Shown: positions 33,389-42,037 of the stretch, piece after piece | Position numbering within the stretch: position 1 is the first letter of the stretch | Layout: every line of letters begins with the position of its first letter | Assembly (NCBI GenBank): GCA_015064155.1 | Contig: SVST01000011.1 | Span: forward strand, 26,398-90,397 | DNA length: 64,000 nt | Direction: 5' to 3' | Origin: Oscillospiraceae bacterium | Lineage (GTDB): Bacteria > Bacillota > Clostridia > Oscillospirales > CAG-272 | Notes under the pieces: model-generated | The model's input: only the letters and a program-made list of their open reading frames with translations | Told to the model about the DNA's origin: nothing | Databases searched by the model: none | Program-made: the position numbers and the translations under genes

Positions 33389-36300
33389 TCAACGGAATTT
33401 AAACTCGGTATAGATCGCAGGGTGGTCGGACGGCATACCCATTACCATCGAGCTGTTCCAAAGCTTGTTCAGGAAAGTATGCTCAAAGCAGTTGTTGTAG
33501 TACGAAACCTCGATCTGTTCGGGATGATTGGTAAAGAACCAGTCGATGTTTCGGTACTGTCTGTACGCATAGTCGGCGAGCTCGTCAAGCGACGTCATCG
33601 GCATCACGTCGTTCTCCTTGTACAGCGCGATGGGAGTCGAATCCGCCGTAGAGTTCATGTCACCCGTGACGAAAATCGGCATATCCGCACCCACGCGGGT
33701 CTTCAATTCGGAAAGCAACACCTGAACCTGCGCGATCTGCACCTCTGCCACGAAATCCAGGTGGACGTTGACAACGGTAAAGGTCTTGCCCGTGTTGCGG
33801 TCGGTCAGGGTTGCGTAGGTCGCACAGCGAGCAAAATTGGAGCCGGTGTAAACGCTGCCCGACACGTTCACCTTTTCGGGCTCCGACAGCCAGAAGGTTC
33901 CCGAACGCGATTCGTCTACCGTAAAGCGATCCTTTGCGTAAAGAATCACCGAATAGGATGCCTTACCGTTGGTATTGGCATCTCCGGGCACCCATCTGGG
34001 AAGTCCCCAGTAAACACCGTAGTAACCGTCACCCGTAAAGCACTTGTTGTTGACGTCGGATTTCATCACGTCGTCGTCCGCGGGATCGTCTTCAAACTTC
34101 ACCTCGGGCTTGACCGCATAGTCGTTCAGGAAATCATCCAAAAATCCCGCCCACGGCTCTTGGAAGGTCAGAAGATCGGGCAGATAATCCACGATCAGAT
34201 TCCACTCCGCCTTTTTGATATAGGAGTTGTCCTTGGCTCCCATGTTGTACGCCATCAGGGTCAGCTCGTCGTCCACGGGGACCGCAACCTCGCCGTCAAA
34301 GCGCCACGAGCCCTCTCCTGCCAGCATCCGTGCCTCCATGGTATCGATAAAGTACGAGATCGATTCGGAAAGCTGGGCAGTATCAAGGCCCGCGATCACA
34401 ATCTCGTTCCACGCGCTTTGCGTGCAAAGGGTACGTCCCTTGACGGTCACCGTCGTTTGGGTGGTGTTGCCGATCAAAATTTTTGCGGATTTCGAACAAG
34501 ACTGCGTATCGGACAGCACGGGAATGGAGATACCCGTCAGCTTGGCAATTTCACTCGACAGACGCGTTGCCAAAAGCGATTCGCAGAGCTTGTCGGAGCT
34601 TGCGTATACAATGGCATAGTCGGAAAGAAGCGTCCCGTTGAGTACCATCGGCTCGATGCGGTAGTTCTCGTTTTGGCAGGATACCGTGCGTGTTTTTCCC
34701 ACGTATTCGACACCGTCCTTGCCAACGGCAAAGGGCGTTATTTCGATCACCGCGCCGTCATTGACGGGAATCCCGGTCAGCGTAACGGCACAGAGGTATT
34801 TACTTGCCAAGGAATCAGCTGTGATCTCGGTGATCGTGCCGGTTTTGGAAACCGCGTTGAGCGACGTATACACCGTGTCGGTGGTAAGCGTCTTCTTCTC
34901 GCTGCGTCCGTTTACGTGCAGCATCAAATAAAAGCCAATCGATTGGTAGGCATCCAACGCACCGATCCCAGCCGCGAAACGAACGTCCGCACATCCGTCG
35001 GTCACCGTCAGGCTCTGCTGAATACCGCGCAAAATCGGCTCGGCGGCAACCAGGTAAGCATCACCGTCGGAGGCATCCGCTTCGACGAACGAAACACCGC
35101 AAAGCGACGACATTTTTGAGAGTTCCGTGTATTTGGTTTCATCTGTGATCTTGGTAATTCCGTCGGCAACCGTTTCTGCATTCCCGATATAGCCGACACC
35201 CGATACGGTATAGGGAACAATGCTCCAGCTTTTTCCGCTGTAAGAGCCTGCCTGCAAGGTATAATTTCCTGCATTGTGCGGAGCCAAAACGTCGGTTCCC
35301 ACAGCCGAGGAAATCACACCTGCGGCATATCCGCCCGTGATCACTCCGCTTGAGAGCATTCCCGCAAAGTTCCCCGCGTAGCCCGCGGAGGAGGTAATTT
35401 TACCCACGTTGATGCAATCGGTCACCTCGGCGCGGTAGGTAACGGGCGATGCGGCACCGATCATGCCGCCCGCGTAAACCGTGCCGTTTACCGTGCCGTA
35501 GTTGACGCAGTTTTCAAAGGTATAGAATACGTAGTTGGAGGTCGGTCCGTTGGTATCGTAGTCGTGTGAACTTGCAACAAGTCCGCCGGCGCGATCCCCT
35601 GCGGTAATGCTTCCGTAATTGATGCAGTTGTAGAAAACGCGCAAATGATCTCCGCCTTGGTCTGCCTTGTTGGTCGCGCGACCCAAAAGACCGCCCGCCA
35701 TGCTGCCGTAGCCGCTACCGGTGGAGGTGATGTTGCCGTAATTCTTACAGTTGGTGTAATACATGGAATTGGCACCGGTTCCGACGTTTCCGACGAAGCC
35801 TCCCACGCAGGAGGGTCCCGTTACGTCGGCAAGGTTGATACAGTTCGTGAAGCGGGAATTTCCGCCGCCTCCCTGCCCTACGACACCGCCCGTGTGAGAG
35901 CTTGCCCCCGTAACCGTTCCGTAGGTCACGCAATCGGTCATCACAAGATCTCCGCCCGAGATCTCTCCGATCCAACCTCCAAAGAGGCTGCCCGAAGAGG
36001 CCGTCAGATCGGCAGACAAACGGCATCCGTAAAACGATGCGACACAGGTAAGGGTCGTATAAAGACCGCCCATTTTGCTACCCGTCAGACCGCTTCCCTG
36101 CAAGAAGAAATCCACGTTTTGGTAGATAATTTCACAGGTGTCCGCAGATGCCTCCGCAAACAAGGAGTTTCCGGCCGTGAGAATCATCGGTGAATCCTCG
36201 GTTCCGAAGCCGATGTTTCGGATGTAGCTCGTGGCCTTCCCCGTGGAGGTTCCCGCCGCATATTTGAACAGCGGGGCGGTTCGGTTGTCCGAATAGATCA

Positions 36301-36556
36301 GCGAAAAGCCGTTACCGTCGAGAAGCGTTCCCGGCTTGACGGTAACCGTCCCCGAAAAGGACGAGTCTAACGCGATATCGTTTTTCAGAAGAATATTGCC
36401 TCCCGAGGACAATGCGTTATACAGCTGCTGTGCCGTGGAAACGACGGTATAGGAAACACCGTCCACGGTTTCTGCTGCAGTAGCAACCCCAACCGGGAAG
36501 AGCGCGACCACCATGGTCAGCACCAAAAGAAACGGTAAAAAATGCTTTTTGAACAT
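33389..36556 (-). CDS. Secreted beta-helix/EEP-domain protein, paralogue C
   Basis: 1,055 residues, closest to paralogue B. Signal peptide (MFKKHFLPFLLVLTMVVALF), GLUG-like repeats such as SMYYTNCKNYGNITSTGSG, a domain starting A-I-V-Y-A-S-S-D-K-L-C-E-S (about 655), and a C-terminal EEP domain from about 765 with A-Y-N-M-G, F-Q-E-P-W, V-N-V-H-L-D-F, T-G-D-M-N-S and P-S-D-H-P-A. ATG 36556 has AAGGAG at 5 bases. First gene of the C-B unit, with its own promoter. Confidence 0.8.
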   Translation of the reverse strand: MFKKHFLPFLLVLTMVVALFPVGVATAAETVDGVSYTVVSTAQQLYNALSSGGNILLKNDIALDSSFSGTVTVKPGTLLDGNGFSLIYSDNRTAPLFKYAAGTSTGKATSYIRNIGFGTEDSPMILTAGNSLFAEASADTCEIIYQNVDFFLQGSGLTGSKMGGLYTTLTCVASFYGCRLSADLTASSGSLFGGWIGEISGGDLVMTDCVTYGTVTGASSHTGGVVGQGGGGNSRFTNCINLADVTGPSCVGGFVGNVGTGANSMYYTNCKNYGNITSTGSGYGSMAGGLLGRATNKADQGGDHLRVFYNCINYGSITAGDRAGGLVASSHDYDTNGPTSNYVFYTFENCVNYGTVNGTVYAGGMIGAASPVTYRAEVTDCINVGKITSSAGYAGNFAGMLSSGVITGGYAAGVISSAVGTDVLAPHNAGNYTLQAGSYSGKSWSIVPYTVSGVGYIGNAETVADGITKITDETKYTELSKMSSLCGVSFVEADASDGDAYLVAAEPILRGIQQSLTVTDGCADVRFAAGIGALDAYQSIGFYLMLHVNGRSEKKTLTTDTVYTSLNAVSKTGTITEITADSLASKYLCAVTLTGIPVNDGAVIEITPFAVGKDGVEYVGKTRTVSCQNENYRIEPMVLNGTLLSDYAIVYASSDKLCESLLATRLSSEIAKLTGISIPVLSDTQSCSKSAKILIGNTTQTTVTVKGRTLCTQSAWNEIVIAGLDTAQLSESISYFIDTMEARMLAGEGSWRFDGEVAVPVDDELTLMAYNMGAKDNSYIKKAEWNLIVDYLPDLLTFQEPWAGFLDDFLNDYAVKPEVKFEDDPADDDVMKSDVNNKCFTGDGYYGVYWGLPRWVPGDANTNGKASYSVILYAKDRFTVDESRSGTFWLSEPEKVNVSGSVYTGSNFARCATYATLTDRNTGKTFTVVNVHLDFVAEVQIAQVQVLLSELKTRVGADMPIFVTGDMNSTADSTPIALYKENDVMPMTSLDELADYAYRQYRNIDWFFTNHPEQIEVSYYNNCFEHTFLNKLWNSSMVMGMPSDHPAIYTEFKFR
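33987..34123. repeat. 137-base block identical between paralogues B and C (copy in C)
   Basis: Partner of 30735-30871. Confidence 0.85.
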
Positions 36557-36601
36557 ACGAACTCCTTTCAAGCATCAAGCCGAATAAATGCAACCACACT
36601 A

Positions 36602-36630
36602 ATCATACAACAAAATCCTCTAAAAATCAA
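36602..36630 (-). promoter_or_regulatory. Promoter of the paralogue C-B unit
   Basis: On the minus strand TTGATT (36625-36630), 17-base spacer, TATGAT (36602-36607). Confidence 0.75.
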
Positions 36631-36810
36631 CCTTTATTTATCTTTTTCTTGTAAAAATTAGAAAAAAAGGGGCAAAAGTGCAGCCGACGTCCGAGCTTCG
36701 AACCGTATAATCCTCCAAAAAACAACCATACTAATGCCAGCCGGAGCAATCTTGAAAACCGAAGCCGCCCTGCGGCGGGTAATCTTCCGGTTCGGAAAGG
36801 AGAAAGGCTT

Positions 36811-37026
36811 ATGATCATGGATCGAATCGCTCTGATCTTAACCGTCATCGGTGCTTTGAACTGGGGAAGCATCGGTCTGTTCCAATTTGATATCGTGGCT
36901 TGGATCTGCGGCGGACAATCGTCGCTTTTGTCGCGTGTGATCTATACCTTGGTTGGATTGGCAGGCATTTGGTGTATCTCGCTTGTGTTCCGCGCACGCA
37001 AGACCTTCGACGAAATCGAAGAGTAA
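36811..37026 (+). CDS. DUF378-family small membrane protein
   Basis: 71 residues with two membrane helices (IALILTVIGALNWGSIGLF and IYTLVGLAGIWCISLVF). The I-G-A-L-N-W-G segment is the signature of DUF378. Function is unknown. GGAG lies 8 bases before ATG 36811; an alternative start is ATG 36817. The leader contains a GC-rich hairpin around CCGCC/GGCGG (about 36764-36780). Confidence 0.85.
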   Translation: MIMDRIALILTVIGALNWGSIGLFQFDIVAWICGGQSSLLSRVIYTLVGLAGIWCISLVFRARKTFDEIEE

Positions 37027-37049
37027 GCATCAAAAAACAGTATACAAAA

Positions 37050-37101
37050 GACCGACCGATCCCCACGGTGTATTTCCGATACCTCCCTTGATCGGTCGGT
37101 C
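37050..37101 (+). terminator. Hairpin after the DUF378 gene
   Basis: 12-base perfect stem GACCGACCGATC / GATCGGTCGGTC with a 28-base loop. It lacks a T-run, so it may be a DNA or RNA structure other than a terminator. Confidence 0.5.
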
Positions 37102-37217
37102 ATTCTTGTATCAAGGGGTGTCAAACGCAAAAAACGACGTTTTTTTCAAAAAGGGTGGATTTTTGATCGCAGCTTTGGTATAATAAAAGCATCACCCCAA
37201 AAGGACGGTATCAGCCC

Positions 37218-37874
37218 ATGAAACTTTTTCCCATCGTATACGCTCGCTCCACGCTTCCCGAAAGCATGATCTTTGAAAACGGCAGAAAGGACCGAACGCG
37301 CCCGATTGCGTTCATCCTCTACTACGTCGAATCCGAAAACCGACGCATTTTGATCGACGCGGGATGCGACAGCATGCCGGGCTTTGAGATGCAAGACTTT
37401 ATCGGACCTCTTGCGGCGCTTGAAGGGCACGGGATTTCCAAACACGGGATCACCGACGTCATTCTGACGCACGCACATCACGACCACGCGCAGGGGGCTA
37501 TGCACTTCCCGCACGCGCGGATATACGTCCATCGGGATGCCTACCCGCGAGCCAAACGCTACATATCCCCCGCCGGCGAGCTGCATCTGTTCGACAGTGC
37601 CGTAAAAATCACGGAGGAGGTCGAGGTGCTGCACGTTGGCGGACACGCAAGGGGATCGTCGGTGGTACGACTCTGCGACGGGAACGACTCCTACGTGGTG
37701 GTTGGGGACGAGTGCTACCTGCGCGACTGCGTTTTGGAAAATATCCCGACGGGAGTTTCCTGCGACCCCGCCAAAAGCCGCGCCTTTTTGGAAGCCTGCC
37801 AAGGGAGCAAGGATACGATCCTCTTCTGCCACGACGAAAGACCGCTGACAAAAGAGGAACGCGAAAGCGTTTGA
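37218..37874 (+). CDS. Metallo-beta-lactamase-fold hydrolase (lactonase-like)
   Basis: 218 residues with the metal motif THAHHDHAQG near residue 91, a G-G-H-A-R-G-S segment (family G-G-H-T-P-G) and G-D-E-C-Y. The layout resembles the AhlA/AttM-type N-acyl homoserine lactonase branch. The physiological substrate is unknown. A TATAAT at 37179-37184 is the likely -10 element. Confidence 0.8.
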   Translation: MKLFPIVYARSTLPESMIFENGRKDRTRPIAFILYYVESENRRILIDAGCDSMPGFEMQDFIGPLAALEGHGISKHGITDVILTHAHHDHAQGAMHFPHARIYVHRDAYPRAKRYISPAGELHLFDSAVKITEEVEVLHVGGHARGSSVVRLCDGNDSYVVVGDECYLRDCVLENIPTGVSCDPAKSRAFLEACQGSKDTILFCHDERPLTKEERESV

Positions 37875-37896
37875 GAACGGTCGTTTCATATCCGCA

Positions 37897-37931
37897 TTAC
37901 GGGGAGGAGCTTTTTGGGCTCCTCCCCGTAA
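37897..37931. terminator. Bidirectional terminator between the lactonase-like and PHP genes
   Basis: 14-base stem TTACGGGGAGGAGC / GCTCCTCCCCGTAA with a 7-base loop between convergent genes. Confidence 0.88.
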
Positions 37932-37939
37932 AAATTTTC

Positions 37940-38950
37940 TTATTCCGCAAACAGCTCGTCGGTGAAATACGCATTGGTCTGCGCGGGCAACCCCTCGCAA
38001 TCCACCACGGTAAAGCGCACGTAAATATCCTCGGGTGCCACGTCGAACACCGCTTCGTTCACCGTTTCTCCGTCGGGTGCCATCACAAGCCTTGCCTTGC
38101 GACGCGCAGTGGTCATAAAGATCTTCTTTGCGTCCGAGCAACAAAGATGCACCTGTCCGTCCTCCATCCAAAGCGCATGGATCTCGGGACCCTGCGACGC
38201 ATAGAAGTGTCCCGCCGCCAAGGCATCGGTAATCGTCTTGTACTCCAAACGGTCCGCTTTGATCATGACGAACGCACCGAACGCATCGTCCTTTTTGCCG
38301 CCCACGCAATGGTGGCTGTCGTCCGCGGCAACGCAAAAGATGCGCTCGCCGGCACGAAGCATATCGTCGTACTGATGCCCGTTATTTTCGTCGTAGCCCC
38401 CCATCAAAGAGGAATAGTTGCAAATTTCCATGGCGTGCATGCCGTGATAATTCGTATATTCGGGATAATGCTCGTTCGACCACGTGGGATGATTGTAGAT
38501 CACGAAATATCCAAGCTCACGTCCCTTTTGCATGATTTTGGTGATATTCTCGGGAGAATAGATCAACTCGCACGGCGGATAGGAGGTGTCGTATTCCAGC
38601 TTGCCCTCGTTTTTGCTTTCATAAGCATTTTCGTAGTACAGCTCCTGTTTGTTGTGATCGGGATCCATTGCAATCAGGTTGAAATGGCAAACCTTTCCGA
38701 TGGTCTTGTACAGCTCGTCGGGCGCATGAATGGTAAATTCGTAGCCTGTCAGCGCCACAAAATTCTCGTCGGTGAGGTCGTGATGCGGAACCATCACGTG
38801 ATGGTCGGTGTAAGCCAGCACCGAGTAGCCTTTTTCCATGTAAAGACGCTTGACCTCGGCAGGATCTTGCTTCCCGTCCGAAACCGTGGTATGTCCGTGC
38901 AGATTCGCCTTATAAAAGCGCCCATTCTCGGGCAACAAATACTTTTTCAT
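37940..38950 (-). CDS. PHP-domain phosphoesterase
   Basis: 336-residue protein with PHP metal motifs: N-L-H-G-H-T-T-V-S-D-G near residue 16, Y-T-D-H-H near 47, Y-N-H-P-T, and A-A-D-D-S-H-H. The C-terminal third is beta-rich. PHP proteins hydrolyse phosphoesters with a trinuclear metal site. It follows the GDPD gene by 15 bases, so the two act in one unit, possibly on glycerophosphodiester or nucleotide products. Confidence 0.82.
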   Translation of the reverse strand: MKKYLLPENGRFYKANLHGHTTVSDGKQDPAEVKRLYMEKGYSVLAYTDHHVMVPHHDLTDENFVALTGYEFTIHAPDELYKTIGKVCHFNLIAMDPDHNKQELYYENAYESKNEGKLEYDTSYPPCELIYSPENITKIMQKGRELGYFVIYNHPTWSNEHYPEYTNYHGMHAMEICNYSSLMGGYDENNGHQYDDMLRAGERIFCVAADDSHHCVGGKKDDAFGAFVMIKADRLEYKTITDALAAGHFYASQGPEIHALWMEDGQVHLCCSDAKKIFMTTARRKARLVMAPDGETVNEAVFDVAPEDIYVRFTVVDCEGLPAQTNAYFTDELFAE

Positions 38951-38965
38951 CGTCGTTCTCTCCCT

Positions 38966-39694
38966 TTATTCTATGATGTTGGAGGTGATGAAATCAACCC
39001 CCATGTTCACCAGCTCGTATGCTTTCTCGGGATTGTCGCAGGTCCAGCAGTTCACGGTAATTCGGTTTGCGTGCAGCTGATCCACCAGCTCCTTGTTTAA
39101 TCTGCTGTAGTGAATATCCAGATCAAGACGGTTGTCCAAGAGCTTCTGAATATCCTCTTCCCCAAACGGATCGCCGGTGAGCCACTGGATGGCATTTTCG
39201 GGGACAAGACGGCGCAGCGTGACACAGTTGTTCCAATCAAAGGAAATGAAAACCACGCGGTGAAGATAGTGCATCTCGTCAATCTCCTTGACAAGACGGA
39301 TCAAAGCATCCTCGGAAAAGGGATTCTTGACCTCCAGGACGCACATTTTTTCATACTTTTTGCAAATACTGATATAGTCCTCCAAAAGAGGAATCCGTAG
39401 ATCGGCACGGTGGGTCGAGCCGTCGATATCGGGAAGCACGACATTCGCATAAACGTCGTAGGCGACCTCTTCAATATTGACGTCGATCACACCGCCGGAA
39501 ATCTTTTTGGTGTTATCGTCGTGAAAAATCACGAATTTTCCGTCCCCCGACTCGTGTACGTCGGTTTCAATGCCCCAATAGGAGCGATTTGCGGCGGCAA
39601 CGAACGCGGCACAGGTGTTCTGCTTTTCCAAGCCCGAAAGTCCTCTGTGCGCAATCATGCAGGTTTTTCCCGAATCGATCTTTAACGTGTTCAT
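38966..39694 (-). CDS. Glycerophosphodiester phosphodiesterase family protein
   Basis: 242 residues of the GDPD TIM-barrel family. It has M-I-A-H-R-G at residue 15, an N-T instead of the usual E-N-T segment, E-T-D-V-H with the metal ligands, and F-H-D-D-N. It would release glycerol-3-phosphate and an alcohol from lipid head-group diesters. ATG 39694 (MNTLKID) has GGGGGAGA at 6 bases. Promoter at 39729-39757. Confidence 0.85.
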   Translation of the reverse strand: MNTLKIDSGKTCMIAHRGLSGLEKQNTCAAFVAAANRSYWGIETDVHESGDGKFVIFHDDNTKKISGGVIDVNIEEVAYDVYANVVLPDIDGSTHRADLRIPLLEDYISICKKYEKMCVLEVKNPFSEDALIRLVKEIDEMHYLHRVVFISFDWNNCVTLRRLVPENAIQWLTGDPFGEEDIQKLLDNRLDLDIHYSRLNKELVDQLHANRITVNCWTCDNPEKAYELVNMGVDFITSNIIE

Positions 39695-39728
39695 AAAAAA
39701 TCTCCCCCGATTCAAAATAGTTGGTATC

Positions 39729-39757
39729 ATTATAGCACGCACTCGGAAACGTGTCAA
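39729..39757 (-). promoter_or_regulatory. Sigma-A promoter of the GDPD-PHP unit
   Basis: On the minus strand TTGACA (39752-39757), 17-base spacer, TATAAT (39729-39734). Confidence 0.88.
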
Positions 39758-39770
39758 GAAAAATCTTGAC
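39753..39770. promoter_or_regulatory. Palindrome joining two divergent -35 boxes
   Basis: GTCAAGAAAAATCTTGAC: 7-base arms with a 4-base centre, overlapping the -35 boxes of both divergent promoters. A regulator bound here could block both. Confidence 0.5.
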
Positions 39771-39794
39771 TTTCACAAGAAAACATGATACAAT
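39766..39794 (+). promoter_or_regulatory. Sigma-A promoter of the SDR gene
   Basis: TTGACT (39766-39771), 17-base spacer, TACAAT (39789-39794), 32 bases before the start codon. Confidence 0.85.
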
Positions 39795-39826
39795 ATGTGT
39801 GAAAAAGAAAAAACGGAGGTGTTTTT

Positions 39827-40630
39827 ATGAGCTTTTTGAAAAATAAGGTAGCGATCATTACCGGCGGCGGACGCGCCGAGCCGTTGGAGGACGGTTCCGC
39901 GGGCTCGATCGGCTACGGCATTGCAACCGCCTATGCAAAGGAAGGCGCGAATCTGGTTTTGACGGGCAGAAACGTCAAGAAATTGGAGGAGGCCAAGGAG
40001 GAGCTGGAGCGTCTTTACGGCATCAAGGTGCTGGCACTCCAGGCAGATATCAACGAAAACGAGGACGGCGAAGCGGTTGCTCGCACGGTCGTTGAAAAAA
40101 CGGTGGCAGAGTTCGGAAGAATCGACGTGCTGATCAACAATGCGCAGGCATCGGCATCGGGCGTTCGCCTTGCCGATCATACCACCGAGCAATTCAATCT
40201 GGCAATCTACTCGGGTCTTTACGCAGCGTTTTTCTATATGAAGGCCTGCTATCCCTACCTCAAGGAAACCAAGGGCAGCGTGATCAACTTTGCCTCGGGT
40301 GCCGGTCTGTTCGGAAACTTCGGGCAGTGCGCATACGCCGCCGCAAAGGAAGGCATCCGCGGTCTTTCGCGCGTTGCCGCTACCGAGTGGGGTCCCGACG
40401 GCATCAACGTCAACGTCGTTTGCCCGCTTGCTTGGACGGCACAGCTTGAAAAGTGGAAGAAATACAATCCCGAAGCCTTTGACGCAAACGTCAAGATGCC
40501 CCCGATGGGTCACTTCGGTCACAGCGAATACGAGATTGGTCGCGTGTGCGTACAGCTCGCATCCCCCGATTTCAAATATATGTCGGGCGAAACCCTCACC
40601 CTTGAGGGCGGCCTTGGTCAAAGACCTTGA
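39827..40630 (+). CDS. Short-chain dehydrogenase/reductase
   Basis: 267-residue NAD(P)-dependent oxidoreductase. The N-terminal Rossmann motif is split by an insertion (T-G-G-G-R, about ten residues, then G-S-I-G-Y-G). N-N-A-Q is at residue 105, the catalytic Ser in N-F-A-S-G-A, and Y-A-A-A-K supplies the catalytic Tyr/Lys. The C-terminus M-S-G-E-T-L-T-L-E-G-G-L is typical. The substrate is unknown. Monocistronic between its promoter and a strong terminator. Confidence 0.88.
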   Translation: MSFLKNKVAIITGGGRAEPLEDGSAGSIGYGIATAYAKEGANLVLTGRNVKKLEEAKEELERLYGIKVLALQADINENEDGEAVARTVVEKTVAEFGRIDVLINNAQASASGVRLADHTTEQFNLAIYSGLYAAFFYMKACYPYLKETKGSVINFASGAGLFGNFGQCAYAAAKEGIRGLSRVAATEWGPDGINVNVVCPLAWTAQLEKWKKYNPEAFDANVKMPPMGHFGHSEYEIGRVCVQLASPDFKYMSGETLTLEGGLGQRP

Positions 40631-40642
40631 TAGAAATATGTT

Positions 40643-40680
40643 TGAGGGGGAAACTTCTTTCAAGAAGTTTCCCCCTCAAA
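40643..40680. terminator. Terminator of the GGGGGAAACTT type
   Basis: 18-base perfect stem beginning TTGAGGGGGAAACTTCTT with a 2-base loop. The same core recurs at 47683-47709. Confidence 0.85.
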
Positions 40681-40692
40681 TACTTATTTTTC

Positions 40693-42036
40693 TCAATCTC
40701 CGGCGATGCTCATATTGCGCACGCGGAGGGAGGGAGAGCCGAAGACGGTATATCCGCGGGGGATTCCCCATTTGACGTCGTTTGCGATGAGGTCGATGGC
40801 TTTCAAGAGATCAAAGAAATTGCCCGCAACGGTAAAGGACTTGATCGGCTCGGCGCGCTTGCCGTTGCGGATACGGAAGCCCGCACTTTCGATTGAGAAG
40901 TCACCCGTTACCTCATTGGCACCTGCATGGAAGCCCTTGCACTCGGTGATATAAATTCCGTCGGGAGTTTGCGCAAAAAGCTCTTCCTCGGTAAGAGTAC
41001 CCGGCGCAACCGAAAAATTGTAGGGCGCAATCGACACCGGCGCGGCATACGACCCCTTTTGCCCGTTTCCGGTAGACGCAACGCCTGCTTTGGCGGCAGT
41101 GGTCAAATCGTATAGAAGCGTTTTGAGCGTCCCGTTTTCGATCACACAGCGGCGCGCGGTCGCAACGCCCTCTCCGTCAAACGGAGTCTGCATGGGAGAG
41201 CCCTTACGCATGGGGTCGTCGGTCAGCGTCACGCAAGAAGCCGCCACCGCACTTCCCTCCTTGCCCGCCAAGAGAGAAAGCCCCTGCTGCGCGTTTTTGG
41301 CAGAAAAAACGCCCGAAAATGCCGACAAAAAGCCGCGAAACTGCTTGCCGTCGAAAATGACGTCGTATTTTCCCGACGGAACGGTAACGGCACCCAGCTT
41401 GTCAAGCGCTCCGCATACCGCCTTTTGCGGCAGATCGGAAAGGCTCTCAAAGCCCATGCCCAATGCAAATTCGGTATGATTCTGTGCTTCGTCACCGTCG
41501 CGCACGACGGGAGCAACGTAGGCACCGCGAAGCCCTACGCGGTTGGACAGCGACAGCCCGTGAGAATTGTACAAATGCTCCTCGGCGGTAAAGGAAAGTG
41601 CCACCGATTGCGTCCCGTCCCCCACCTTGTCGCTTGCCGCGTAGGTTGCTTTTTGCAGCTCCAGCGCGGTCGCACGCACCTGTGCGGCATCGGCAAGCAC
41701 CGCGGGGGCAAGGTCAACCGTTTCGTACGCGGGAGAGCCCTTGAAAATAAAGACCTCGTCTTCATTATCGATGCACCGCGCGTTGGAAATTGCCGCGCGC
41801 ACCAAATCCTCCATCGCTTCCTCGGTCATCAATTCGCCCGAGGCATAGCCCATTTTTCCGTCCACGATACAGCGGAAGCAAATGCCTCCCTCGGTTCCAA
41901 AGACAAACGAGCTGACCTCGTCCTTCAGCGTTTCCACGCTCACGCTTTCTCCGGTTTGCGCATAGATCTCGTATTGCTCCAGCCCCATGGACTGTGCGGC
42001 ACGAACCAAAGCGTTTTTCATTCGTTCGAAATTCAT
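40693..42036 (-). CDS. pmbA: TldD/PmbA family protein, PmbA (TldE) type
   Basis: 447-residue partner subunit of the TldD/TldE protease, which degrades peptides and in other bacteria matures modified peptides and microcins. It lacks the H-E-x-x-x-H motif, as TldE does, and has the family segments G-K-Y-D-V-I-F-D and N-F-S-V-A-P-G-T. It begins 1 base after the tldD stop, implying tight translational coupling. Confidence 0.85.
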   Translation of the reverse strand: MNFERMKNALVRAAQSMGLEQYEIYAQTGESVSVETLKDEVSSFVFGTEGGICFRCIVDGKMGYASGELMTEEAMEDLVRAAISNARCIDNEDEVFIFKGSPAYETVDLAPAVLADAAQVRATALELQKATYAASDKVGDGTQSVALSFTAEEHLYNSHGLSLSNRVGLRGAYVAPVVRDGDEAQNHTEFALGMGFESLSDLPQKAVCGALDKLGAVTVPSGKYDVIFDGKQFRGFLSAFSGVFSAKNAQQGLSLLAGKEGSAVAASCVTLTDDPMRKGSPMQTPFDGEGVATARRCVIENGTLKTLLYDLTTAAKAGVASTGNGQKGSYAAPVSIAPYNFSVAPGTLTEEELFAQTPDGIYITECKGFHAGANEVTGDFSIESAGFRIRNGKRAEPIKSFTVAGNFFDLLKAIDLIANDVKWGIPRGYTVFGSPSLRVRNMSIAGD

Positions 42037-42037
42037 A

